DNA of 64,000 nucleotides, taken from contig NZ_JAKGUG010000004.1 in assembly GCF_021568855.1 (NCBI RefSeq), positions 248,001 through 312,000 on the forward strand, given 5' to 3'. How positions within the stretch are numbered: position 1 is the first letter of the stretch; the number at the start of each line of letters is the position of its first letter. A model generated the notes under the pieces. That model had not been told where the DNA came from. It searched no databases and saw nothing but the letters and a program-made list of their open reading frames with translations. This document shows positions 51,976 through 60,288 of this stretch, one piece after another. Made by a program: the position numbers and the translations under genes. This DNA comes from Dethiosulfovibrio russensis (GTDB taxonomy: Bacteria > Synergistota > Synergistia > Synergistales > Dethiosulfovibrionaceae).

Positions 51976-52281
51976 TCATACTGCCATTCTGCTCAGTTGC
52001 TGATAGGCATCGACCAGTTTATCCCTGACCCGGACCAACAGCTGAAAGGCGAGAGATGCCTTCTCCACCGAGAGAGTGACCTCCGAGACGTCGTCGACGT
52101 CGCCCAGCGATAGCCTCTGGACCATGGCATTCGAGTCCATCTGAAGCTCGTTCACTCCGACAACCGCTTCTTTAAGCGAATCCTCGAAGGAACGTGCTGG
52201 AGCGGCGACTTCTGGGCTTTTGAAGACGTTACCTACGTCGCTGCCATGCATCTTGGAAAAATCTATGCGAATGCCGTCCAC
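51976..52281 (-). CDS. fliE: Flagellar rod-base protein FliE
   Basis: A 101-aa protein with the FliE pattern: SFEDSLKEAVVGVNELQMDSNAMVQRLSLGDVDDV and VEKASLAFQLLVRVRDKLVDAYQQLSRM at the C-terminus. FliE joins the MS-ring to the rod. The start is GTG 52281 with GAGGAGGAG upstream. It is the first gene after the htpG/SSB interruption and has its own promoter-like element. Confidence 0.92.
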   Translation of the reverse strand: MDGIRIDFSKMHGSDVGNVFKSPEVAAPARSFEDSLKEAVVGVNELQMDSNAMVQRLSLGDVDDVSEVTLSVEKASLAFQLLVRVRDKLVDAYQQLSRMAV

Positions 52282-52323
52282 GATTCACACTCCTCCTCAA
52301 ATCTAAAAAAATCCAACTGGTCT

Positions 52324-52332
52324 ATTCTACCA
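52324..52332 (-). promoter_or_regulatory. Candidate extended -10 promoter before fliE
   Basis: The minus strand reads TGGTAGAAT, an extended -10 with one mismatch in the hexamer. No clear -35 is present. Transcription would start about 36 nt before the fliE GTG, after the strong terminator at 52412-52434. The same 11-nt core ATGGTAGAATA occurs at the xerC start. Confidence 0.45.
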
Positions 52333-52411
52333 TGAGAGTAACTAGACTCTAGGTAATCCAGTCCCTTACTGCCTTAAGTATAGTAGGTCTTTCGCCTCAT
52401 AGGTAGAGATG

Positions 52412-52434
52412 AAAAAAGCCGCCAAGAAGGCGGC
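52412..52434 (-). terminator. Rho-independent terminator after the SSB-like gene
   Basis: In the minus-strand transcript GCCGCC and GGCGGC form a perfect 6-bp stem around a 5-nt loop (TTCTT), followed by six T. It lies about 20 nt after the SSB-like stop codon and separates that unit from fliE. Confidence 0.9.
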
Positions 52435-52454
52435 TACAAAGCACGAAAGGGATA

Positions 52455-52760
52455 TCAAAGCTGATTGAGAACCTGGACTTTTTTAACCAGTACGTAGATT
52501 CGACCGCTTCCCAAAGAAGACCTGAGCTCTCCAGCGACCCATATGGGGGTGTTCTCCTCCTGAGCTTCCAGCCATCGGATTATCTCTGGATCGAAGGCCC
52601 TCATCCTGAGATAGTCGACCCTGTCACTTCCGTCCATGTCGCGGTATTCCCTCTTCAGGGAGAACTCGAAGTAAGAACCCAGGCGGTTCTCTCCTCTTGT
52701 GTCCCCCTTTACAAAGTGGAGAACCCCCGAAAGGTATATGTCGTTGACTAATCTTTCCAT
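52455..52760 (-). CDS. SSB-like OB-fold protein without acidic tail
   Basis: A 101-aa single OB-fold: MERLVNDIYLSGVL start, SYFEFSLKREYRDMDGSDRVDYLRMRAF strands, and PIWVAGELRSSLGSGRIYVLVKKVQVL. This is the pattern of single-strand DNA-binding or PriB-like proteins. The Gly/Pro-rich linker and the acidic C-terminal tip that recruit partners in housekeeping SSB are absent. The start is ATG 52760 with GAGGAGG upstream. It stands between htpG and fliE and is closed by its own terminator. A true SSB is presumably encoded elsewhere; the role here is unknown. Confidence 0.72.
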   Translation of the reverse strand: MERLVNDIYLSGVLHFVKGDTRGENRLGSYFEFSLKREYRDMDGSDRVDYLRMRAFDPEIIRWLEAQEENTPIWVAGELRSSLGSGRIYVLVKKVQVLNQL

Positions 52761-52876
52761 CCCTTTTCCTCCTCGAAATTCGTCATGACTAGCTTATATT
52801 TTCGCCCTTCGGCGTCCTCTTCTTCTTGAGACCAAGATATCACACAAGGGGTGTCGTGAGCAAATGGAAACCCCGG

Positions 52877-54751
52877 TTAGTTCAGGGCTTTCTCCATAAC
52901 AACGCTCAACTGATGACCGAACTCGGCGGGATCCTTTAGGGTTCCACCTTCAGCCAGTACGGCCTGTCCGTATAGCACGGAACAGAACGGTCGAAGCGAT
53001 TCTTCGTCACCCTTCTCCAGCATAGAGGCCATGCTTTTAAGAACGCGATGACCCGGGTTGATCTCAAGCACCCTCTTGACCTCCGGCACATCCTCTCCCA
53101 TCGCCTTCATGATCCTCTCCATCTGGGGGGTAATGTCGTCCTCATCTCCGACGAGACAGGCAGGAGAGGACGTTAGCCGAGAGGATACCCTCACGTCTTT
53201 TATCTCCTCTTTAAGGCTGTCTTTGATGAAGTCGATCAGTCCTCCCAGGTTTTTCCTGGCTTCGTCGTTTTCCTCGTCGTCCGAGATCCTGGCCACGGAG
53301 CGAAGCTCCTTGTCACGGAACGATGCTCCCTGGACCCACATTTCGTCCACAGGATCGGCCAGCAGGAGCACTTCTTCTTCCTTCTCCAAAAGCGATTCAA
53401 TGTGAGGAGATTTTCTTAGGACCTCGACGGATGGTCCGGTTATGTAGTGTATGACATCCTGTCCTTCAGGCATACGGTCTACGTATTCGTCCAACGTAGT
53501 GAGCTTTTCCGAATCAGTGGAGGAGAAAAGACAGAGCTTCTTGACGGTCTCCTCCTCTCCTTCGCCCTGGATCAACCCTTCCTTGAGGACCACGCCGAAC
53601 TCGTCCCAAAACTTGAGGTATTTTTCTCGATCTTCTTTGAGCATCTTTTTCAGGGTCTGAAGGGTCTTTCTCGCCACGCTTTTACGGATCAGCCTGACCT
53701 GCCGATCCTGCTGGAGAATCTCCCTGGATATGTTGAGGGAGAGGTCTTCCGAGTCGACTACTCCCTTTACGAAACGAAGGTAGCTCGGCAGGATCTCGTC
53801 GCAGTCGTCCATGATGAAGACCCTTTTGACGTAGAGGCCTATCCCCTTTCGCCCCTCCCTCATGAACATGTCGTAAGGGGCTTTGGGGGGTATGAATAGT
53901 ATGCCATGCATCTCGTTTACACCCTCGGTGGAGAAGACTATTCTCGCCAGAGGATCCTGCCAGTCGTGGGCGACGTGACGGTAGAACTGTCGGTATTCCT
54001 CGTCGGTGACCTCGTCCTCCTGACGCATCCAGAGGGCTTTCATGGAGTTCAAAGTCTCGTCTTCCAGCACCTTGCCGTTGTCGTCCTTGGGTTTCTCGAC
54101 CTGCATTTTTATGGGGTAGGAGACGAAGTCCGAGTAGGTTCGAACTATCTCTCGGATGGCCCATTCGGAGGTGTAGTCTTTCATTCCGTTTTCCGGATCG
54201 GATTCTTTTAGATGAAGGGTGACAGTGGTACCCGGTATGGGACGTTCCGCCTCCTCCAACGTGTAGGTTCCATCTCCGGATGATTCCCAACGCCAGGCCT
54301 TCTCGGATCCGGCCTTTCGCGTTAGAAGAGTAACCCTGTCGGCCACCATGAAGGCGGAGTAGAATCCGACTCCGAACTGGCCTATGAGCATCTCGGCGGC
54401 GTCGCCTTCCCGTTTTTCCTTCAGCCTGTCCAGAAACTCCTTCGTCCCAGATTTAGCTATTGTACCGATGTAGGACACGATTTCGTCTTTGTCCATACCT
54501 ATTCCGTTGTCCGATACGGACAGGTTGCGGTCCTGCTCGTCCCTGACTATGCGGATGAAGGGATCCTTGGCATATTCGCTAAGGCCGTGGTCCGTCAGGG
54601 ATTCCAGGTGAAGCTTGTCCAGCGCATCAGATGCGTTGGAGATGAGCTCTCGCAAAAAAATGTCCTTGTTCGAGTAAACCGAGTAGATCATCATGTCCAA
54701 TATCTGTTTGGCCTCGGTCTCAAAACTGTGGGTCTCTTTTACGGTACTCAT
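52877..54751 (-). CDS. htpG: Molecular chaperone HtpG (bacterial Hsp90)
   Basis: A 624-aa protein of standard length. N-domain ATP-site motifs: RELISNASDALDKLH, VSDNGIGMDKDEIV, GTIAKSGTKEF and GQFGVGFYSAFMVADRV. The middle domain has GILFIPPKAPYDMF and LYVKRVFIMDDCDEILPSYLRFVKGVVDSEDLSLNISRE; a C-terminal dimerisation domain follows. HtpG folds client proteins in the cytoplasm. The start is ATG 54751 with AGGAGG 8 nt upstream. It follows a transglycosylase gene by 33 nt, so the two are probably co-transcribed. Confidence 0.96.
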   Translation of the reverse strand: MSTVKETHSFETEAKQILDMMIYSVYSNKDIFLRELISNASDALDKLHLESLTDHGLSEYAKDPFIRIVRDEQDRNLSVSDNGIGMDKDEIVSYIGTIAKSGTKEFLDRLKEKREGDAAEMLIGQFGVGFYSAFMVADRVTLLTRKAGSEKAWRWESSGDGTYTLEEAERPIPGTTVTLHLKESDPENGMKDYTSEWAIREIVRTYSDFVSYPIKMQVEKPKDDNGKVLEDETLNSMKALWMRQEDEVTDEEYRQFYRHVAHDWQDPLARIVFSTEGVNEMHGILFIPPKAPYDMFMREGRKGIGLYVKRVFIMDDCDEILPSYLRFVKGVVDSEDLSLNISREILQQDRQVRLIRKSVARKTLQTLKKMLKEDREKYLKFWDEFGVVLKEGLIQGEGEEETVKKLCLFSSTDSEKLTTLDEYVDRMPEGQDVIHYITGPSVEVLRKSPHIESLLEKEEEVLLLADPVDEMWVQGASFRDKELRSVARISDDEENDEARKNLGGLIDFIKDSLKEEIKDVRVSSRLTSSPACLVGDEDDITPQMERIMKAMGEDVPEVKRVLEINPGHRVLKSMASMLEKGDEESLRPFCSVLYGQAVLAEGGTLKDPAEFGHQLSVVMEKALN

Positions 54752-54783
54752 CCCGATTTCCTCCTTATTACGTAATTAGCCTT

Positions 54784-55419
54784 TTATTTAGAGACTGCGG
54801 CGGCGTTCCTCCGCATGGTCCCCCTATATGACATTATCTTCGAGACGTATCTGCTGCTGTTGGCACCGAGATACCTGTGCAGGGCTTTCTCAACGTTGCC
54901 CCCCGCGCTCTTGAGATAGTTGGAGAATATCCAGGTACCGACCAGTATGTTGTTCCTGGGAGACATCAGGCTTTCGGTGTTCTTTATCCATGGGAAGGTT
55001 CGAGCTATTGACTTACGATGAACCTTCCAGTATATCTGCATAAGTCCGTAGGCGTAGCGAGATCTTGCTCTGGGACGGACTCTGGATTCCTTGACTATCA
55101 TTCCGGCGATCAAGGCAGGGTCGTTTATCCCGTATTTATCGCAGGCCTCTATTACGTAACCGGCATATTCCAGCGCCTTCGCCCAGGATACCTCGCCGTT
55201 GTAGTGTCTGAAGCCCTTCGCTATAGCTCTACGAAGCCCTTCCTTCGAGGAAGCCTCTTTCTCCTGAGTCTTGAACTGAGAGGATGAACGATATTGCTCT
55301 CTTATGTATTCGTCCAGAGCCTTGGCTTTTTCCATGTGGGACATCGCCCATCCCGCAGTCGATGAATACAGGAGGACGCAAAGGACCACTAAGACAACCG
55401 ATCTTATTCGATGGATCAT
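54784..55419 (-). CDS. Exported lytic transglycosylase (SLT domain)
   Basis: ATG 55419 with GGAGA 9 nt upstream gives 211 aa; GTG 55428 sits on the ribosome site. A signal peptide (MIHRIRSVVLVVLCVLLYSSTAGWA) is followed by a helical spacer and an SLT domain with catalytic Glu in AGMIVKESRVRP and RYAYGLMQIYWKV. The later AYNAG-type segment is replaced by ALHRYLGAN. It cleaves peptidoglycan in the periplasm. It directly follows the flgBC unit, so a role in rod passage is possible, alongside the second, signal-less transglycosylase at 46087-46698. Confidence 0.85.
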   Translation of the reverse strand: MIHRIRSVVLVVLCVLLYSSTAGWAMSHMEKAKALDEYIREQYRSSSQFKTQEKEASSKEGLRRAIAKGFRHYNGEVSWAKALEYAGYVIEACDKYGINDPALIAGMIVKESRVRPRARSRYAYGLMQIYWKVHRKSIARTFPWIKNTESLMSPRNNILVGTWIFSNYLKSAGGNVEKALHRYLGANSSRYVSKIMSYRGTMRRNAAAVSK

Positions 55420-55460
55420 ACATATCACTCTCCGTGTTTTTTGATATTTCCAAGGGTTTG

Positions 55461-55489
55461 ATTTTACAGGACCTTTTCCTAAGGGGCAA
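55461..55489 (-). promoter_or_regulatory. Candidate promoter for the transglycosylase/htpG unit
   Basis: TTGCCC (55484-55489) and TAAAAT (55461-55466) are separated by exactly 17 nt on the minus strand, matching sigma-70 consensus at 4 of 6 and 5 of 6 positions. The element lies between the flgBC terminator and the transglycosylase start. Confidence 0.5.
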
Positions 55490-55522
55490 GAGAAGAGGAG
55501 AGGCCCCTAAAGGGGCCCCTCC
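55490..55522 (-). terminator. Terminator after flgC
   Basis: In the minus-strand transcript an 11-bp stem (GGAGGGGCCCC with GGGGCCTCTCC, one G-U pair) closes a TTTA loop, followed by TCTTCTC. The T-run is interrupted, so efficiency is uncertain. It starts 14 nt after the flgC stop. Confidence 0.7.
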
Positions 55523-55535
55523 GAAGAGTCCACAG

Positions 55536-55958
55536 TCATCCCTTGAGAATATCAAGAGCACCGGTCCACATGCTTTTGGCCGAGGTGGTGACGGCCAGGT
55601 TGGCCTCGTAGGCCCTGCTGGCCACCATCATGTCCGCCATTTCCCTGACTACGCTGACGTTGGGCATGGCTACGTAGCCTTCCTGATCGGCGTCGGGGTG
55701 ATCGGGCTGATAGACCAGTCTGGGTGCCGTCGTGGTGTCCTTTGCGATCTCGACTACCTTAACTCCCCCCTTGACCTTACCGTCCTCGCCGATCTCGTCC
55801 AGTATCTGCTGGAACACCGGAACTCTCCTGACATAAGGTCCGCCTTCCGGGGTTCTGGATGAGTTTACGTTGGCCAGGTTCTGAGAGATGGTGTCCATCC
55901 AGAGTCTATGGGCGGTAAGCGAGCTGGCAGCTACGTCTATCGACTTGAAAACTCTCAT
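55536..55958 (-). CDS. flgC: Flagellar proximal rod protein FlgC
   Basis: A 140-aa rod protein. The N-terminal signature MRVFKSIDVAASSLTAHRLWMDTISQNLANVNS and the C-terminal ANLAVTTSAKSMWTGALDILKG are standard; YQPDHPDADQEGYVAMPNVSVV is the central FlgC motif. It follows flgB by 10 nt and is closed by a terminator. fliE, its usual next gene, is separated here by three genes. Confidence 0.95.
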   Translation of the reverse strand: MRVFKSIDVAASSLTAHRLWMDTISQNLANVNSSRTPEGGPYVRRVPVFQQILDEIGEDGKVKGGVKVVEIAKDTTTAPRLVYQPDHPDADQEGYVAMPNVSVVREMADMMVASRAYEANLAVTTSAKSMWTGALDILKG

Positions 55959-55968
55959 TTTATCTCTC

Positions 55969-56364
55969 CTATCCTCCCATGGCCGTCTTGTAACCCGATA
56001 CCTTTTTGGAAACCAAGCGGGTCATGGCGTCGTAGCCCATCTTGGTCTCAGCCAGTTTTGCCATCTCGATCTCGGGATCGACGTTGTTCCTGTCCAAACG
56101 ATAGAGTTGATCGGGAATTCTGTCCTCTCTGGGAGTTACCTCCTCGACCGACCTGGCGTGGATCGTCATGTGTTTCGGGTCGGTGGTCGCCATGGGCAGT
56201 CTTTTGGGCCCGTTGACTATATCGTCCAGCTGATCCTCGAAGGAGACTTCCCTCCTGGCGTAGCCGGGAGTGTTGGCGTTGGCCAGGTTTTGGCCTACGG
56301 AACGAAATCTATGAGCAAGGCCCTGAAGATCTTTTTCCATCACCTTCCAGGTTAGATCGAACAC
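55969..56364 (-). CDS. flgB: Flagellar proximal rod protein FlgB
   Basis: A 131-aa rod protein with QGLAHRFRSVGQNLANANTPGYARREVSFEDQL near the N-terminus and NVDPEIEMAKLAETKMGYDAMTRLVSKKVSGYKTAM at the C-terminus. The start is GTG 56364 with GGAGG 7 nt upstream. It follows codY by 19 nt, as in B. subtilis, and is probably in the same transcript. Confidence 0.95.
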   Translation of the reverse strand: MFDLTWKVMEKDLQGLAHRFRSVGQNLANANTPGYARREVSFEDQLDDIVNGPKRLPMATTDPKHMTIHARSVEEVTPREDRIPDQLYRLDRNNVDPEIEMAKLAETKMGYDAMTRLVSKKVSGYKTAMGG

Positions 56365-56383
56365 GATACCACCTCCGTTTGTT

Positions 56384-57205
56384 TTACACTCCGATTTCCA
56401 TACCGAGCTCCTCGATGAAGAGGGGGCTCAATATCTTGATGAATGTGCCTTTCATGCCAAGGCTCCTGCTCTCTATTATACCGGCACTTTCGAGTTTTCG
56501 CAGGGCGTTTACTATGACACTTCTGGTAACTCCGACTCTGTCCGCCACCTTGCTGGCTATTACGACTCCCTCGAAGGCGTTGAGCTCCTTGATTATGTGT
56601 TTTATCGACTCCACCTCGGAATAGGAGAGAGCCCTCATGGCCATCTGTACGACCAGTCGCTCCCTGGCACGCTCCTCGATTATCTTGGTCCTCTCGTGAA
56701 GGATCTCTATGCCGACCAGAGTGGCGAGGTATTCGGCCAGAACGAAGTCCTTGGTCCTGAAGGTCTCGGCAAAGCGGACCAGCATCAGGGTTCCCAGTCT
56801 CTCGGCCGCACCGTATATGGGAACGAAGAGAGCGTCCTTCTCCGGCTCGGAGGTCTTCTCCTCTGGGTCGTCGAACATATAGGCATCGGACTTGCTCATG
56901 AGGCTTTCCCTCTGCTGGTTGAGCCTCTCGATGAAGCTCTCCGGCATGTAGCCGGTCTCCAGGAAGGACGCTATGGCCTCGGAGTGATACTCACTTACCC
57001 AGGAATGGCCCAGTATCTGCCCATCTCGACTCAGGATGTAGACGTTCGCTGTGGAGAACTCCCCTAAAAGCCTGGCCAACTTGCTGTAGTCCGGCTTGGT
57101 TCCCTCTCTGCGACTCTGAAGAGCCCTTCCGACCAATCTGGTCTTTTCGAGCAGATCCTGCATCTCTTCGGAGTTGGAGACTATGTTATCGTTTACCTTT
57201 TCCAT
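56384..57205 (-). CDS. codY: CodY-family global regulator
   Basis: A 273-aa protein with an N-terminal GAF-type effector domain (about 10-175, including GEFSTANVYILSRDGQILGHSW and VPIYGAAERLGTLMLVRF) and a C-terminal winged HTH (217-256: ASKVADRVGVTRSVIVNALRKLESAGIIESRSLG). In Firmicutes CodY senses branched-chain amino acids (and often GTP) and represses nutrient-scavenging and motility genes. The order hslV-hslU-codY-flgB matches B. subtilis. Ligand specificity here cannot be told. No obvious CodY box was found by eye near its own start. Confidence 0.92.
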   Translation of the reverse strand: MEKVNDNIVSNSEEMQDLLEKTRLVGRALQSRREGTKPDYSKLARLLGEFSTANVYILSRDGQILGHSWVSEYHSEAIASFLETGYMPESFIERLNQQRESLMSKSDAYMFDDPEEKTSEPEKDALFVPIYGAAERLGTLMLVRFAETFRTKDFVLAEYLATLVGIEILHERTKIIEERARERLVVQMAMRALSYSEVESIKHIIKELNAFEGVVIASKVADRVGVTRSVIVNALRKLESAGIIESRSLGMKGTFIKILSPLFIEELGMEIGV

Positions 57206-57266
57206 TCAAAAAACCCTCCTTAAATTATTTCCGTTCAAAAACGGAGCTACGCCGGACACATTAGAT

Positions 57267-58691
57267 TTAGAGTAGATAACGTCTGACGTCGCTGTCTTTC
57301 ACCAGTGGTTCCAGACGATCTTTTACGAAAGATCCATCTACGGTGAAAGTCTCCCCCTTGCGTTCGGGGGCCTCGAAACTTATATCCTCCAGGAGCTGTT
57401 CGACCATTGTGTGAAGTCGTCTGGCTCCGATGTTTTCCATCTCCAGGTTCATCCTCTCGGCTAGAGAGGCGATCTCTCGGACCCCCTCGTCCTCGAAGAC
57501 GAGAGAGACTTCTTCCGTCTTCAGAAGTGCTTCGTATTGCTCTATGAGGCTATGTTTGGGTTCGGTAAGTATTCTGGCCAGCTGTGTTTTGTCCAGAGCC
57601 TCCAGCTCCACCCTTATTGGGAAGCGGCCCTGAAGCTCCGGCACCAAATCGGACGGTTTGCTCTGATGAAAGGCCCCAGCAGCTATGAAGAGAACGTGAT
57701 CGGTGGACACCTGACCGTGTTTCGTCTGGACGGTGCATCCCTCCACGACGGGAAGCAGATCCCTCTGCACTCCGTCTCGACTGACGTCGTGACCTCCTCC
57801 GCCGCTGCCTCTGGAGACTATTTTGTCTATCTCGTCGACGAAGATTATTCCCTCTTCCTGAGCTTTTTCCATCCCCATTCTGGTAGCGGCCTCCACGTCT
57901 ATGAGTTTCTCCGCTTCCTCGTTCTGGAGGACTCTGAGGGCGTCTTTTACCTTCATCGTCTTTCGCTTTTTTTTCTTGGGCATCAGGCCACCCAGCATCT
58001 CGCCGAGGTTTATGCCCATCTCGTCCATTCCGGCTCCGCCCATTATGGGAATTCCCATCTGAGCAGATTCCTGGATCTCTATCTCGACCTCACGGTCGTC
58101 CAGTTTCCCCTGGACAAGCAGGTCCAGAAGCTTGGAACGGGTGGACTGACGCATTCTGTCTTCTTCGGGCGTCTCCTGCTCCTCTTCCTGTGAGTCGTCC
58201 TCTCCGCTCATTCCCTTGATGACGCTCATGAAGGTGGGCATGCCTCCGGAACGACTTTTCTTGCCGGGGACCAGAAAGTCGACCACCCTATCCCTGGCTT
58301 TTTCCATGGCGGGAGTCTGAACGTCCTCAAGCATTCTCTTCTTGACCATCTGGATGGCAGTCTCCACCAGGTCTCGGACCATGGACTCTACGTCCCGTCC
58401 AACGTATCCGACCTCGGTGAACTTGGTGGCCTCCACCTTGACGAAGGGCGCGTTTACCAATTCGGCCAGCCGCCTGGCGATCTCAGTCTTTCCAACTCCG
58501 GTAGGCCCTACCATGAGTATGTTTTTAGGGGCGACTTCCTTGGCCAGTTCGGGATCGAGCATCCTTCTACGAAAACGGTTCCTAAGAGCGATGGCTACCG
58601 CCCTTTTGGCTTTATCCTGACCGACTATGTAGCGGTCCAGGTAGCTGACTATTGCGGAAGGGACCAAGGTGGATCCGTCTTCTACGAACAT
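57267..58691 (-). CDS. hslU: ATP-dependent protease ATPase subunit HslU (ClpY)
   Basis: A 474-aa AAA+ unfoldase with Walker A GPTGVGKTE (62-70), ATKFTEVGYVGRDVESMVRDL, an inserted I-domain (about 105-240), Walker B IIFVDEIDKI, sensor ARRLHTMVEQLLEDISFEAPE and the C-terminal YLL tail that activates HslV. The start ATG 58691 shares one base with the hslV stop, coupling the two subunits. Confidence 0.96.
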   Translation of the reverse strand: MFVEDGSTLVPSAIVSYLDRYIVGQDKAKRAVAIALRNRFRRRMLDPELAKEVAPKNILMVGPTGVGKTEIARRLAELVNAPFVKVEATKFTEVGYVGRDVESMVRDLVETAIQMVKKRMLEDVQTPAMEKARDRVVDFLVPGKKSRSGGMPTFMSVIKGMSGEDDSQEEEQETPEEDRMRQSTRSKLLDLLVQGKLDDREVEIEIQESAQMGIPIMGGAGMDEMGINLGEMLGGLMPKKKKRKTMKVKDALRVLQNEEAEKLIDVEAATRMGMEKAQEEGIIFVDEIDKIVSRGSGGGGHDVSRDGVQRDLLPVVEGCTVQTKHGQVSTDHVLFIAAGAFHQSKPSDLVPELQGRFPIRVELEALDKTQLARILTEPKHSLIEQYEALLKTEEVSLVFEDEGVREIASLAERMNLEMENIGARRLHTMVEQLLEDISFEAPERKGETFTVDGSFVKDRLEPLVKDSDVRRYLL

Positions 58692-59218
58692 TACAGCACC
58701 TCCATGGAAATCACGTCATCGGTATAAATGCAGATGCTCGAGGCTATCTCGAGGGATCTTCTGGCTATTTTATCTGCGTCCCAGCCGCTGCATTCCATAT
58801 AGGCCCTGGCAGCCGCGAGGGCGTAGGCCGATCCGGATCCGATGGCAGCCGCGTCGTGCTCCGGCTCTATGATGTCACCGGCTCCGGACAGAAGTATTGT
58901 GTGGGACCTGTCTGCGACCAACATCATGGCCTCCAGGCGACGAAGCATACGGTCAGTACGCCACTGTTTGCCCAGCTCGACGGCGGCTCTCATGAGATTT
59001 CCTCCGTGTTCCTCGAGTTTTTTCTCGAAAAGTTCGAGCAATGTCATGGCGTCGGCGGTGGAGCCGGCGAAGCCGGCCAGCACTGTTCCGCCGTGAAGAC
59101 GACGGACCTTTACCGTGTTGGATTTTATTATCTGGTTTCCCAAGGTCATCTGGCCATCTCCGGCCATGGCGACCTTGTCTCCCTGCCTGACGCAGAGAAT
59201 AGTAGTTCCTTCGAACAT
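58691..59218 (-). CDS. hslV: ATP-dependent protease peptidase subunit HslV (ClpQ)
   Basis: A 175-aa peptidase. It begins [27 protein letters not shown]; removal of the first four residues would expose a Thr nucleophile, the pattern seen in many Hsl[31 protein letters not shown] and [14 protein letters not shown] are family signatures. HslV forms a two-ring barrel with HslU caps. It lies right after xerC, as in Bacillus, where the subunit is instead a Ser-type CodW. Confidence 0.96.
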   Translation of the reverse strand: MFEGTTILCVRQGDKVAMAGDGQMTLGNQIIKSNTVKVRRLHGGTVLAGFAGSTADAMTLLELFEKKLEEHGGNLMRAAVELGKQWRTDRMLRRLEAMMLVADRSHTILLSGAGDIIEPEHDAAAIGSGSAYALAAARAYMECSGWDADKIARRSLEIASSICIYTDDVISMEVL

Positions 59219-60106
59219 TTAAGCGTCACCTCCAGCCCTAGGATGGGCCGATTCATAGCTCTTCTTTAGATGCTGAGCGGTTATCCTGAGGTATCTCTGG
59301 GTGGTCGTGAGATGCTCATGCCCCAGGAGTTCCTGTACCACCCTCAGGGAGGCTCCTCCCTCAAGTAGATGGGTGGCGAAGCTGTGTCTGAGAGAGTGGG
59401 GGGTAACCCCGTTCACTCCGGCCTTGGCGGCGGCGGCCACGACTACCCTGTGGACCGTTCGGACCGTCAAGCAGCCTCCTTTTTTGCCTGGAAAGACATA
59501 TTCGTCTCCCGGCATGGACAGAGCCTTGAGCCCCATCAGTGCCCTCTGAGCCATGGATCCAAAGGGAACCGCTCTTTCCTTGGATCCCTTTCCCATGACC
59601 TTCAGCCATCGTTCCTCTATCTCCACATCCTCCCAACGAACCGAGACGACCTCGGCCACCCTGAGGCCGCATCCGTACAGCAGCTCTATCAGAGCGCCGT
59701 TTCGCAAGCCCTGTTCGTCGTCATCGTAGGCACAGTCGATCATCCTGGAGACCTGTTCGACCGACATCGCCCGAGGAAGGCGATCGGATCTCCTAGGACC
59801 TCTGACCCTGCCGGACGGGTCCTTCTCTATGATTCTCTCCTCGAACAGGTACTTCATAAGGCTTTTTATGGCGGACAGTTTTCGTCCCACCGACGCAGGA
59901 GCGAAACCGTAGCCGGAAAGAGACCTTACGAAGGCCCTAATCTCTCCGGTGGCTATGTCGGACACGTCCGAAACGCCCTGTGTCTCCAGGAATTCAGCGA
60001 ATTGCGCCAAATCGACTCCGTAATTTGTAATCGTATGCTCTGATAGACCTGATGTGTTCATACGATCTAGAAATCCGTCTATAGCGGAATATATCTGAAG
60101 ACTCAT
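59219..60106 (-). CDS. xerC: Tyrosine recombinase XerC/CodV
   Basis: A 295-aa recombinase with an N-terminal SAM-like DNA-binding domain (about 5-90) and a catalytic domain. The RKHRHY residues are visible: GCGLRVAEVVSVRW (Arg), MGKGSKERAVPF (Lys), HSLRHSFATHLLEGG (His, Arg), LLGHEHLTTTQRYL (His, Tyr). It resolves chromosome dimers at dif with a XerD partner not seen here. The position before hslV corresponds to B. subtilis codV. ATG 60106 has no Shine-Dalgarno at proper distance; see the promoter entry. Confidence 0.93.
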   Translation of the reverse strand: MSLQIYSAIDGFLDRMNTSGLSEHTITNYGVDLAQFAEFLETQGVSDVSDIATGEIRAFVRSLSGYGFAPASVGRKLSAIKSLMKYLFEERIIEKDPSGRVRGPRRSDRLPRAMSVEQVSRMIDCAYDDDEQGLRNGALIELLYGCGLRVAEVVSVRWEDVEIEERWLKVMGKGSKERAVPFGSMAQRALMGLKALSMPGDEYVFPGKKGGCLTVRTVHRVVVAAAAKAGVNGVTPHSLRHSFATHLLEGGASLRVVQELLGHEHLTTTQRYLRITAQHLKKSYESAHPRAGGDA

Positions 60107-60112
60107 TTGATT

Positions 60113-60121
60113 ATTCTACCA
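60113..60121 (-). promoter_or_regulatory. Candidate extended -10 promoter at the xerC start
   Basis: TGGTAGAAT on the minus strand ends 6 nt before the xerC ATG, so +1 is predicted at the A of the start codon. There is no good -35. The GGAG further upstream would not be transcribed. The same core occurs before fliE. Confidence 0.45.
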
Positions 60122-60161
60122 TCTCCTCGCGAAAACAACACCAACTTTTCAAAAGACACAG

Positions 60162-60185
60162 AAAAAGAGGGCTCCTGCCCTCTTT
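60162..60185 (-). terminator. Terminator after topA-trmFO
   Basis: In the minus-strand transcript AAAGAGGGC and GCCCTCTTT form a 9-bp stem around an AGGA loop, running into a T-rich tract (five T including stem end, then CTG). The structure is nearly symmetric, but nothing on the plus strand appears to use it. It lies about 100 nt after the trmFO stop. Confidence 0.85.
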
Positions 60186-60288
60186 CTTATATCCAGGAGG
60201 TCCGTTTAATGGCATAAAAGGATACCACAAAACAGCACAATTGGAAATATTGCCCTTAAAAATCCATCAGACGGAACTAAATCGGTAT

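Noticed and set aside
52830-52876. Hairpin-like sequence after the htpG stop
   Set aside because: The ACAC/GTGT stem is only 4 bp with no T-run, too weak to call a terminator.
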